Assembly: GCA_034716155.1 (NCBI GenBank)
Contig: JAYEFR010000085.1
Coordinates: forward strand, 1-18,091
Length of the DNA: 18,091 bases
Direction of reading: 5' to 3'
Origin: JAGGYK01 sp034716155
GTDB lineage: Bacteria; Desulfobacterota; Desulfomonilia; UBA1062
Part shown: one piece after another, positions 1 to 6,947 of the stretch
How positions within the stretch are numbered: the stretch's first letter is position 1
Layout: each line of letters begins with the position of its first letter
Notes under the pieces: model-generated
What the model was told of the DNA's origin: nothing
What the model saw: the letters and a program-made list of their open reading frames with translations, nothing else
Databases searched by the model: none
Position numbers and translations under genes: made by a program

Positions 1-1
1 T

Positions 2-457
2 TATCTTGAAGAGATCGATTATATGGAATTACTCGAGAAAGACGCAGTTGTAGTGGCAGATTCCCTTTGTTTTGGATCGCGCTATCTGGAAAATCTGGTG
101 GACGAAAATAAAGATAATCCGATCGATGCACTGGCAACCCGCTACACATCTATTGCCTGCCCACGGATGGTAGAATCATACGATGAAAGGATAGAAATCC
201 TTACCAGGGATCTTAAAAAATATAACGTGGATGGTCTTATCGTAGATAATTTAAAGTTTTGCCTTCACTGGCAGATATTCAGGTTCATGATAGAAAAAGA
301 GATCGAAAAAGGAGAGAGGTTGTCATGCCCCCTCCTTGTATTGGAAAGAGAGCTACATTGTCTAGCAGAAGGCCAGATCAAAACAAGGGTTCAGGCCTTC
401 ATAGAACAGATCCATGATAAAAAGCACCGTGAAGTCTCTACTTCAGGAGGCCTTTAA
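2..457 (+). CDS. 2-hydroxyacyl-CoA dehydratase / benzoyl-CoA reductase family subunit, C-terminal part (5' end outside window)
   Basis: The reading frame is open to the left edge, so only the last 151 residues are visible. The ATG at 23 is internal and not a supported start. The segment matches the C-terminal domain of the BcrC/BadD/HgdB-type family: a strand ending in V-V-V-A-D, then S-L-C-F-G-S-R-Y, L-V-D-E, a C-P-R-M element, then the D-G-L-I-V-D-N-L-K-F-C segment. Cysteines at visible residues 23, 53 and 87 include the one (87) expected to bind the [4Fe-4S] cluster in this family. Family members catalyse ATP-activated, radical-type dehydration of 2-hydroxyacyl-CoA or reduction of an aromatic ring, as two-subunit enzymes in the cytoplasm. 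The next gene, 38 bases on, is probably the partner subunit. The substrate cannot be assigned, and the ATP-dependent activator gene is not in the window. Confidence 0.85.
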   Translation, partial: YLEEIDYMELLEKDAVVVADSLCFGSRYLENLVDENKDNPIDALATRYTSIACPRMVESYDERIEILTRDLKKYNVDGLIVDNLKFCLHWQIFRFMIEKEIEKGERLSCPLLVLERELHCLAEGQIKTRVQAFIEQIHDKKHREVSTSGGL

Positions 458-495
458 ATACTGAAGGTATGAGATATACTTGTTTAGGAGGATGA

Positions 496-1887
496 ATGGC
501 TGAAAAAGTAAAAGATTATGAATATACCAAGATGGTAGCGAAAAAATTTGCGCAACTGGCATTTATGGCAAGGTTTCCAAGGCTAAATTTGCTGGCACTA
601 AGAATAATGTCACCCCTCATGCGTAAACAAACGTGGTACAATGATCCTTTTAGGTATGTGTGGGTTGGTTCCGGGGAAGGAAGAAAGTCTGTTACCTCCT
701 TAAAGGGAGCAAGGTGGGGAATAGAGGCAATGGCCGAGTATATGCAGTCCCATGTAGATGCTGTCCTTAACAATGAACCAACGGTGTGGGTTGAGTGGGA
801 CATCTCTCCAGGGGTGATTATGGCCCTTGATATGACCCCGGTTACTCCGGAATGGCCGGTTTTATTCCCAAACGTAAAAAGATCTCATTATGTCCCTGAT
901 ATACTCCAGGCCGTCGAAGCAGAAGGGGTTACAGAAGATTTATGTTCTGCGGCCAGAGCAGCCATAGCAGCGACCCTTATGGAGCAACTTCCCAGGCCGG
1001 TAGCTATTATTACATCTACACAGCCATGCGATTCTGTTCAGTCCGCGTATCAGGTACTCGCCCGTGAAACGGGAGTGCCCATGTTTTGCCTGGGTTTGCC
1101 ATATCATAGGCAGAAAGAAGACTTTCAGTATTTTACTGAGAATATAAGACACATGATCTCGTTTTTAGAGGAGAAGACAGGCAAGAAGATGGATTATAAT
1201 AGACTAAGGTCTGTTTTGGAAGAGAGCAACAAAACCAACCATTATCTATCAGAGGTTTGCGAGATGAATCGCGCAATACCCTGCCCTTCTTCTCTTTTGG
1301 ACTTGATTATTATATGGCCGTTTAATGTATGTTACCTGGGCAATCCTAAACTTACCGAGTTTGCCAGGTATATCTATGAGGATACAAAAAAACGATTTAA
1401 GGAAGGTATCCCCGGGGGGCCTAACCCAGAAAAGATACGTGTGGTGTGGCATGATGTGCCTATTGCATTTATGCCTGTTATTACATGGATGGAGAAAATG
1501 TTCGGGGCATATGTTGTTGCTGATATGGTAGGTTATAATAATATGCCCCCAATTGATACTACAAATGAAGAGACCATGACCAGGGGAATTGCAGAGCAAT
1601 ATATGAATCTCACCATGGGCCGACATTTTCATGGGACTATAGACCTTTACCTTGGGGAAATAGACAGGTTTGTAGAAGAATACAGTCCGGACTGCCTAAT
1701 CTTTACCCTACATCGGGGGTGCAAGCAGTCATGGGCAATAAGAAATATAATGAAGCAAAAAGCCAAAGAACATGGCCTGCCCGTGCTTATCATTGAGGCA
1801 GATATATTTGATTACAGATACAAGACAGAACAACAGGTTAAAGATCAGATTGAAGACTTTCTTATAAGTTCTGGGCTTAGTGTGTAG
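496..1887 (+). CDS. 2-hydroxyacyl-CoA dehydratase / benzoyl-CoA reductase family subunit (463 aa)
   Basis: Full-length partner to the upstream subunit. AGGAGG at 486-491 supports this ATG. The protein has the family's two-domain layout. Cys150 (D-L-C-S), Cys178 (Q-P-C-D) and Cys409 (H-R-G-C-K) lie where the family places its three [4Fe-4S] ligands. The C-terminal motif G-L-P-V-L-I-I-E-A-D-I-F-D-Y-R is typical of HgdA/BcrB-like members, where the E-x-D element precedes the last helix. At 463 residues it is somewhat longer than many HgdB-type proteins (about 380-430), mostly from an N-terminal extension with an R-F-P-R-L-N-L-L-A-L-like amphipathic stretch. With the upstream partial gene it probably forms a heterodimer that handles a CoA thioester under anoxic conditions. 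GMC and SDR oxidoreductases follow downstream. The family call is firm; whether it is a dehydratase or an aromatic-ring reductase is not decidable here. Confidence 0.88.
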   Translation: MAEKVKDYEYTKMVAKKFAQLAFMARFPRLNLLALRIMSPLMRKQTWYNDPFRYVWVGSGEGRKSVTSLKGARWGIEAMAEYMQSHVDAVLNNEPTVWVEWDISPGVIMALDMTPVTPEWPVLFPNVKRSHYVPDILQAVEAEGVTEDLCSAARAAIAATLMEQLPRPVAIITSTQPCDSVQSAYQVLARETGVPMFCLGLPYHRQKEDFQYFTENIRHMISFLEEKTGKKMDYNRLRSVLEESNKTNHYLSEVCEMNRAIPCPSSLLDLIIIWPFNVCYLGNPKLTEFARYIYEDTKKRFKEGIPGGPNPEKIRVVWHDVPIAFMPVITWMEKMFGAYVVADMVGYNNMPPIDTTNEETMTRGIAEQYMNLTMGRHFHGTIDLYLGEIDRFVEEYSPDCLIFTLHRGCKQSWAIRNIMKQKAKEHGLPVLIIEADIFDYRYKTEQQVKDQIEDFLISSGLSV

Positions 1888-1891
1888 AGGT

Positions 1892-1918
1892 GTATGAAAA
1901 CGTCAGGGATCAGGGGTT
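1892..1918. repeat. short dispersed repeat (GTATGAAA / GTCAGGGATCAGGGG)
   Basis: The 153-base gap between the dehydratase subunit and the GMC gene holds GTATGAAA followed by GTCAGGGATCAGGGG (1902-1916). The same two blocks occur inverted upstream of the rlmI-like gene, where the exact 15-base reverse complement is at 11595-11609, followed by TTTCATAC. Nothing else is evident in this gap except the GGGAGGG ribosome-binding site (2027-2033) of the next gene. Confidence 0.5.
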
Positions 1919-2040
1919 TATTTTGAGATGAGGGAGACAAGAGGATAAAATGTTGCTTTTAATCCTTTCCGTCCGTTATGGGCGAAGCAAATGTCTGCCT
2001 TGCAGTCATGCGGGGTTTATAAAAAAGGGAGGGTGCTATC

Positions 2041-3426
2041 ATGAAAGACAACAAATCTTATGAGTATATCGTAATAGGCACAGGCCCTGGTGGCGCGCCT
2101 GTGGCAAAGGAGCTTGCCAAGGCAGGAAAGAGTGTACTCATGCTGGAAAGGGGGGCTTACCACAAAAAATTTCTGGGATTCCCCTTTGGGTTGAGGCTCT
2201 TAGATCGTTTTATGTTATTTGCAAGGTCCCAAGAGGGGGTAATTATAGAAAGAGGGATCACTGTAGGCGGATCCTCCATGGTATATCAATCTAATGTAGC
2301 TGACCCGCCAAAAAAGCTCATTAATGCCATGGGCATAAACTTTAAACCCGAGACCGATGAGATCAAGGCAGAGATAGGTGTTAAGGTTCTTCCCAATAGA
2401 TTTTTTGAGTTCAGTAAAGGGATAACCAGGACCTTAGAGGCAGCAGAAAAGATGGGTATCCCATTTAAGGCCCAGGATAAATTCATTGACCCGGATAGAT
2501 GCAAGATAGGCTGTGACTGGTGTATGCTTGGATGCCCACAAGGGGCCAGGTGGACAACACGGGAGTACGTGGACGAGGCCATTGCCTATGGCGCAGACCT
2601 GCTGACTCTAGCCCGTGTGGAGAAGATCATCTTAAATGATCAAAAATCCAGGGTGATAGGCGTAGGGCTTTTCGACGGCAGGGTCATACGGTGTGATAAC
2701 GTAATTCTCTCTGCAGGAGGGATCGGCAGCCCTGCGCTACTGCTTAGATCCGGCATAAAACACTTAGGCTCACAGGATGTCGGCGCCAACTTCTCTATGG
2801 ACCCAATGAACATTATCTTGGGCTATAGTAAGGATAGTGACGGCGGGATGTGGGGAGTGCAGACATTCTCACATGCTATTGAATCTTTAGCTGATAGTGA
2901 AGGATTTCTCATTGGCAACTGTGCAGCCTTGGGTACATACATGGTAAACTCTACCTTCAGATTAGAATCCGCCATGAAGACCTGGTACAGAGCCCCCATG
3001 ATCAAGAGAGGGATAGGGCTTTTTGTTAAGTTATCTGACGAACCTTACGGACAAATCCATGCAAATGAGAAAACAAACAAACCGTTCACAGAGATGGATC
3101 ACAAGAGAGTAGATAGGGGAACTGACATATCAAAAGAGATTATGATAAAAGCCGGTGCTGATCCATCTTCCTTCTCAATCCTGAAATGGGCAGGAGGCCA
3201 TCCAGGCGGCACCATTGCCATGGGCAAGGCAGTAAATAGAGATTTCTCCACCGAGATACAGGGTATGTATGTATGCGATGGAAGCCTTATGCCAATCTCC
3301 CCCGGGGTCCCTCCATCCCTATCCATAGATGGAATGTCGAAACTTTTAGGCAAGATATTGACCGGACAGGTAAAGGCAGAAGAAAGATTCCTGGGAAAAA
3401 AGGGAAAGAAAAAGCCCAAGAAATAG
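2041..3426 (+). CDS. GMC-type FAD oxidoreductase with extra four-cysteine motif (461 aa)
   Basis: The N-terminus carries the FAD dinucleotide fold G-T-G-P-G-G (13-18), with the acidic end of strand 2 at L-E-R-G (35-38) and the G-G-S-S-M element (77-80). The C-terminal GMC domain includes W-A-G-G-H-P-G-G-T (His387 as candidate catalytic base) and V-C-D-G-S-L-M-P. GMC enzymes oxidise alcohols or related CH-OH groups. Two departures stand out. First, residues 154-165 read C-x3-C-x2-C-x3-C-P, a cysteine cluster absent from classical fungal/choline-type GMCs that could hold an Fe-S cluster and pass electrons to a carrier other than O2. Second, the usual Asn/His-Pro catalytic pair near the C-terminus reads P-P-S-L-S-I here. 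The tail is very Lys-rich (450-461). The start is supported by GGGAGGG eight bases upstream. It sits in a row with SDR genes, consistent with an anaerobic dehydrogenase acting on a cyclic or hydrophobic alcohol; that substrate is inference. Confidence 0.85.
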   Translation: MKDNKSYEYIVIGTGPGGAPVAKELAKAGKSVLMLERGAYHKKFLGFPFGLRLLDRFMLFARSQEGVIIERGITVGGSSMVYQSNVADPPKKLINAMGINFKPETDEIKAEIGVKVLPNRFFEFSKGITRTLEAAEKMGIPFKAQDKFIDPDRCKIGCDWCMLGCPQGARWTTREYVDEAIAYGADLLTLARVEKIILNDQKSRVIGVGLFDGRVIRCDNVILSAGGIGSPALLLRSGIKHLGSQDVGANFSMDPMNIILGYSKDSDGGMWGVQTFSHAIESLADSEGFLIGNCAALGTYMVNSTFRLESAMKTWYRAPMIKRGIGLFVKLSDEPYGQIHANEKTNKPFTEMDHKRVDRGTDISKEIMIKAGADPSSFSILKWAGGHPGGTIAMGKAVNRDFSTEIQGMYVCDGSLMPISPGVPPSLSIDGMSKLLGKILTGQVKAEERFLGKKGKKKPKK

Positions 3427-3472
3427 GATTCAGTGCCACAATTGAAAAAAATTATAAATTAGAGGAGGTGTT

Positions 3473-3883
3473 ATGAAGTTAATCTCAGAAAAGACATACA
3501 GCGATATATTTTTTATGGGCTCACTCTGGAATCTAGCTATAGGACTCGGTTCCCTTACGACTCTCAAGCTTAGTATGCGACTATTATATGGGGCTAAGGC
3601 TGTCACCGAGAATATAGTGGCTACCCTTCCATTAAGATTTTTCTATGCAGCTGTTGCCATATTCGGGTGGGGCTATTATATGGTATCAAGAGACCCCAAG
3701 AAGAATCGTGGAATTGTATGGATGGCGATAGTCGCCAAACTCACCATCTTTGTTACATTCATCTACTATTATCTTAAGAGAAAGATCAAGATAATCCCAT
3801 TCCTTCTAGGTCTTGGGGATTTTATATTCTCAATCTTATTTTCACTATTTCTCTTTGAGACAAGAAATGATGCGGATAAATAG
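3473..3883 (+). CDS. small membrane protein of unknown function (136 aa, about four helices)
   Basis: I do not recognise the family. The ATG at 3473 follows a strong GGAGG site (3464-3468) and the gene starts 46 bases after the GMC gene. Four hydrophobic stretches are visible at roughly residues 12-32, 52-72, 80-100 and 105-128. A positively charged loop (S-R-D-P-K-K-N-R) lies between helices 2 and 3 and K-R-K-I-K lies before helix 4. The N-terminus is Y-S-D-I-F-F-M-G-S-L-W-N. There are no cysteines or histidine clusters for metal or haem binding. Its place between two redox genes suggests a membrane anchor, a transporter-like helper, or a partner for electron transfer to the membrane; none of these is shown by the sequence. 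Confidence 0.75.
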   Translation: MKLISEKTYSDIFFMGSLWNLAIGLGSLTTLKLSMRLLYGAKAVTENIVATLPLRFFYAAVAIFGWGYYMVSRDPKKNRGIVWMAIVAKLTIFVTFIYYYLKRKIKIIPFLLGLGDFIFSILFSLFLFETRNDADK

Positions 3884-3933
3884 CACTCGGTGGAAATGTT
3901 TCAAAACACAATTGGTTCAAGGGAGATGAAAGA

Positions 3934-4782
3934 ATGATCCTATCATATGGGAAAAATGCGGTCATCACAGGTGCGGCATTAGGTCTTGGCAGGGCTATCT
4001 CTATTGCCCTTGCGAAAAAGGGATGGAGAATTCTTGTAGCTGATGTAAACAAAGAAGAGGCTGATATTACATTAAAGATGGTGAAGCAGGCAGGCGGTTC
4101 AGGAGAGATCTTCCATTGTGATGTTACAAAGATAGGTGACGTACAGAAAATGGCGGATTATTGTTTTGATAATTGGGGAAAGATCGACCTTCTGGTTAAT
4201 AATGCAGGCGTGGCTGCCGGAGGGCTTACCGGCGATATATCTATTGAGGACTGGGAATGGATAGTAGGTATTAACTTCTGGGGTATGGTCTATGGGTGCC
4301 ATACATTTATCCCGAAGATGAAGGCAGCCGGCGGCGGGTATATAGTAAATATTGCATCTGCCGCAGGGATTGCATCGCTGCCTGAGATGGCCTCCTATAA
4401 TGCAACAAAGGCAGCGATCATATCGCTGTCTGAGACCTTAAAAAGTGAGCTTGTCCCTTATGATATAGGTGTTACAGTAGTATGTCCCTCATTCTTTAAC
4501 ACCGATCTTCTCCGCAATATGAGGTATACTAATGATTCTCAAAGGACATTTGCAAAGGCTGCCTTTGAGAATGCCAGGATCACCTCTGAGATGATCGCTG
4601 AGATGATCATTAAGGCTATGAAAAAGAACAAGCTATACCTTATACCTCAGCCCTCCGGCAGGTTTATCTGGAGAATGAAACGCATTTCTCCTGCTATGTT
4701 CTATAGATGTACGGCCTTTATGATGAAGACAGGCATAGGTGAAAAATTTCTTTTAAGATTGGCGCGCATGGGGATGACATAA
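3934..4782 (+). CDS. short-chain dehydrogenase/reductase (SDR), 282 aa
   Basis: Classical SDR. The cofactor motif is T-G-A-A-L-G-L-G (12-19), with Asp37 at the end of strand 2 predicting NAD(H) preference. N-N-A-G is at 89-92. The catalytic tetrad is Asn114, Ser142, Tyr155 and Lys159 (Y-N-A-T-K). After the core (about 225 residues) a 55-residue C-terminal extension rich in aromatic and basic residues (R-F-I-W-R-M-K-R-I, then F-M-M-K-T-G) resembles tails that associate SDRs with membranes or hydrophobic substrates. A GGGAG site (3921-3925) precedes the ATG. It has the same architecture as the second SDR at 5923, so the pair may act on successive hydroxyl/keto steps of one pathway. The SDR call is secure; the substrate is unknown. 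Confidence 0.9.
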   Translation: MILSYGKNAVITGAALGLGRAISIALAKKGWRILVADVNKEEADITLKMVKQAGGSGEIFHCDVTKIGDVQKMADYCFDNWGKIDLLVNNAGVAAGGLTGDISIEDWEWIVGINFWGMVYGCHTFIPKMKAAGGGYIVNIASAAGIASLPEMASYNATKAAIISLSETLKSELVPYDIGVTVVCPSFFNTDLLRNMRYTNDSQRTFAKAAFENARITSEMIAEMIIKAMKKNKLYLIPQPSGRFIWRMKRISPAMFYRCTAFMMKTGIGEKFLLRLARMGMT

Positions 4783-4826
4783 ATGAGTTCAATCAAAAAA
4801 AATAATTACGCATTAAGGAGGTAGAT

Positions 4827-5579
4827 ATGCGTATAATTAAATCTTTTATACTATCTATACCTTATTCAATCGCACTGGTCTTTCTATGGTTTTCCATCTC
4901 CAGTATCCTGCGGATCAGGCCAAATCCGTATGTTGGAAAATCAATAGAGGCAATCATCGGCAAAAACAGGGACGATATCACCCTTGAAGACCTGCTGCAC
5001 ATGAACAGGGACCAGCTTGTGGGCATCTTTCATCAGCTCCCGGCGCCTGAATTTGAAGAGATGCATGGAGAGTTCAAGGCCTTGATCCTGGACGTGGGCA
5101 ATCCTTTGATGCAGCTAAATAGTGATATATATCTCAATAGATTATGGGGGAGATGGATTGCCAAGGCATTCGAGCCGGCAGGTGAAAACCACGGTCATGG
5201 ATATAATGTCTTTAGGGTCTCCAAGCGGGCAAAGACAAATGAAAACATTATGCCAGCTTATATGAACTGGTCTTCTCGGAGCCTCAAAGACTTCTTTATG
5301 GGGAAAGCCGATGAGAAAGAGGTGAGGATTATCAGAAACAAGACAAGGATTGGAGACTCTATCTATGATAACCGAAAATCATTTCATTTAGAATACCATG
5401 ACTATACCCCGCTGCCCACCTCTACCATGAGAGACGAGGTAAGAACGTTAAATGACAATCTCTATCTAAGCCTTGGCATCCTTACAATATCTCTTGGCAA
5501 GAGGAACATCTGCCCGTTTGTCCTTATCGGCCCGCCGGATAAATGGGTAGGGCCTGATGAGGGGTATCAGGAAGGTTAA
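4827..5579 (+). CDS. membrane-anchored conserved protein of unknown function (250 aa)
   Basis: A near-perfect ribosome-binding site (AAGGAGGT, 4815-4822) decides the start. Residues 4-27 form a single hydrophobic segment after M-R-I-I-K, most likely an uncleaved N-terminal anchor, leaving a soluble domain of about 220 residues. The soluble part has distinctive blocks: F-K-A-L-I-L-D-V-G-N-P-L, N-R-L-W-G-R-W-I-A-K-A-F, E-N-H-G-H-G-Y-N-V-F, and near the C-terminus F-H-L-E-Y, T-M-R-D-E-V-R-T-L-N-D and L-Y-L-S-L-G. The last blocks read like a beta-barrel half that could bind a lipid-like ligand (inference). No catalytic motif of a known enzyme family is recognised. It sits between the two SDRs in the same operon and probably takes part in the same pathway. 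Confidence 0.75.
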   Translation: MRIIKSFILSIPYSIALVFLWFSISSILRIRPNPYVGKSIEAIIGKNRDDITLEDLLHMNRDQLVGIFHQLPAPEFEEMHGEFKALILDVGNPLMQLNSDIYLNRLWGRWIAKAFEPAGENHGHGYNVFRVSKRAKTNENIMPAYMNWSSRSLKDFFMGKADEKEVRIIRNKTRIGDSIYDNRKSFHLEYHDYTPLPTSTMRDEVRTLNDNLYLSLGILTISLGKRNICPFVLIGPPDKWVGPDEGYQEG

Positions 5580-5693
5580 AATGATCTATGAGTCGATTTA
5601 TAGATTTGAGGAGATAATACACATTATGGAGAATGCAAAGCTTGTTGATAGGTTTGATGAAAGATAGAAAACCAAAGAGAACAGGGGACGCGT

Positions 5694-5909
5694 ATGGAAA
5701 TTTTTATAATAAATGGAATCAAAGGGACATATACATCGATGTTTGAATATGAGTGGACTTATGAAGAAAATATGCGTACCGCACAAGCGCTTACCTTTGA
5801 TAATAAGGATAAAGGCCACGATGTTGAATCTGACGGAAAAAAGTGCCTATCTCCTCTCAAGATGGGATTTGACTTTATGCCATGGCAGATGACTAAGGAA
5901 TATGTATAA
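5694..5909 (+). CDS. small hypothetical protein (71 aa), possibly a gene remnant
   Basis: This short frame has AGGGGA five bases before the ATG and ends 13 bases before the second SDR, fitting the operon spacing. The protein is polar, with a W-T-Y-E-E-N-M-R-T-A segment and an aromatic C-terminus (F-D-F-M-P-W-Q-M). No family is recognised. Upstream, 5581-5667 is a 28-codon frame that also has a good AGGAAGG site but stops early. The 340-base space between the flanking genes may therefore hold either two tiny genes or the broken remains of one larger gene whose pieces lie in different frames. Coding status is uncertain. Confidence 0.4.
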   Translation: MEIFIINGIKGTYTSMFEYEWTYEENMRTAQALTFDNKDKGHDVESDGKKCLSPLKMGFDFMPWQMTKEYV

Positions 5910-5922
5910 AAGGAGATATTGA

Positions 5923-6750
5923 ATGGACATAAGAGGAAGTAAGGTTTTCATTACAGGCGCTGCAAGCGGGATCGGCCGGGCTACAGCCTTTGCAATGGCA
6001 AAGCTGGGAGCGCGATTATTTCTGGCAGATATCAATCAAAAGGGGTTAGAAGAGACATATCAGACAATCTCGAAAAATAACGGCGAAGTCTGTAAATATA
6101 AGGCGATTGACATCTCTATATATAAGGATGTGAAGGCATTTGCTGATGAGATCCACCAAATTTTTGGCCCGATCGATATATTGATAAATGTTGCAGGGAT
6201 TGCTCTGTTTGCCCAGATTGAAGATATGAACCACAAGCAATGGGAAAAGGTAATAGGTGTAAACCTGTGGGGGCCAGTTCATGGTATTGAATGTTTCGTC
6301 CCTGAGATGATCCGCGCAAAAAGGGGGCATGTGGTGAGTGTATCCTCCACGGCCGGTATCATCGGGCTGCCATGGCATACAGTGTATGCCGCAACAAAGC
6401 ACGCCTTAGTGGGAATATCGGAAGTATTGCGCTATGACCTCAAGAAGCATTCTATCGATGTCAGTGTGATTTGTCCCGGAGCAGTTGCAACAGACATGGT
6501 GGACAGTGCTGAGATCGTTGGGGCAAAAGATGCCGTTGAAAAGGCAAAGGTCAGGTTTTTAAAGGTTGCCCTTCCTCCGGAGAGGGTAGCCGAGCTGATC
6601 ATCGGCGCCATACAAAAAAAGAGGTTTTTGGTTATCACCTCCCCTGATATTAAGATCCTCTTTTTCTTAAAACGGCACGTGTTTCCTTTGTATCATCTTA
6701 TCATGCGTTTCATTTGCCGGTATATGGACAAAGAGCTTTTAAAGAAATAG
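5923..6750 (+). CDS. short-chain dehydrogenase/reductase (SDR), 275 aa
   Basis: Classical SDR with T-G-A-A-S-G-I-G (11-18), Asp36 favouring NAD(H), and N-V-A-G (89-92) in place of N-N-A-G. The catalytic residues are Asn114, Ser142, Tyr155 and Lys159 (Y-A-A-T-K). It parallels the SDR at 3934 residue for residue in core spacing, so the two are probably old paralogues. The C-terminal extension after residue 230 is strongly hydrophobic and basic (I-K-I-L-F-F-L-K-R-H-V-F-P-L-Y) and could attach to a membrane. AAAGGAGAT (5909-5917) precedes the ATG. It is the last gene of the catabolic-type cluster, and a palindromic repeat element follows before the convergent prfB. Confidence 0.9.
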   Translation: MDIRGSKVFITGAASGIGRATAFAMAKLGARLFLADINQKGLEETYQTISKNNGEVCKYKAIDISIYKDVKAFADEIHQIFGPIDILINVAGIALFAQIEDMNHKQWEKVIGVNLWGPVHGIECFVPEMIRAKRGHVVSVSSTAGIIGLPWHTVYAATKHALVGISEVLRYDLKKHSIDVSVICPGAVATDMVDSAEIVGAKDAVEKAKVRFLKVALPPERVAELIIGAIQKKRFLVITSPDIKILFFLKRHVFPLYHLIMRFICRYMDKELLKK

Positions 6751-6810
6751 ATTGACTCCTGAACACTGCAATATTTAATCTCGACCTGCTTCTCGTTTAA
6801 AACATAAATC

Positions 6811-6945
6811 GAGACCTTTGCATAATTATCTTCTCCATCATTGCGAGGAGCTTTAGCGAAGCAATCTCGTGGAGTATAACTATATGATATTATTAGATTG
6901 CTTCGTCGCTACACTCCTCGCAATGACAATACACGTATTATGCAA
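6811..6945. mobile_element. MITE-like palindromic element, copy A (between SDR and prfB)
   Basis: The left end GAGACCTTTGCATAAT (6811-6826) matches the left end of the copy at 11378. TTGCATAAT (6818-6826) is mirrored as ATTATGCAA at 6937-6945, two bases before the prfB stop codon. Inside, TCATTGCGAGGAG...GAAGCAATCT (6838-6867) pairs imperfectly with 6895-6926 to form a long stem. It encodes no protein, so any movement would have depended on a transposase elsewhere. It lies between convergent genes, so the stem could also end transcription from both sides. The rest of the gap, 6751-6810, shows nothing. Confidence 0.6.
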
Positions 6946-6947
6946 GC

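Noticed and set aside
5581..5667. 28-codon frame with an AGGAAGG site directly after the 250-aa protein
   Set aside because: Too short and without recognisable features; kept only as part of the possible decayed-gene observation.
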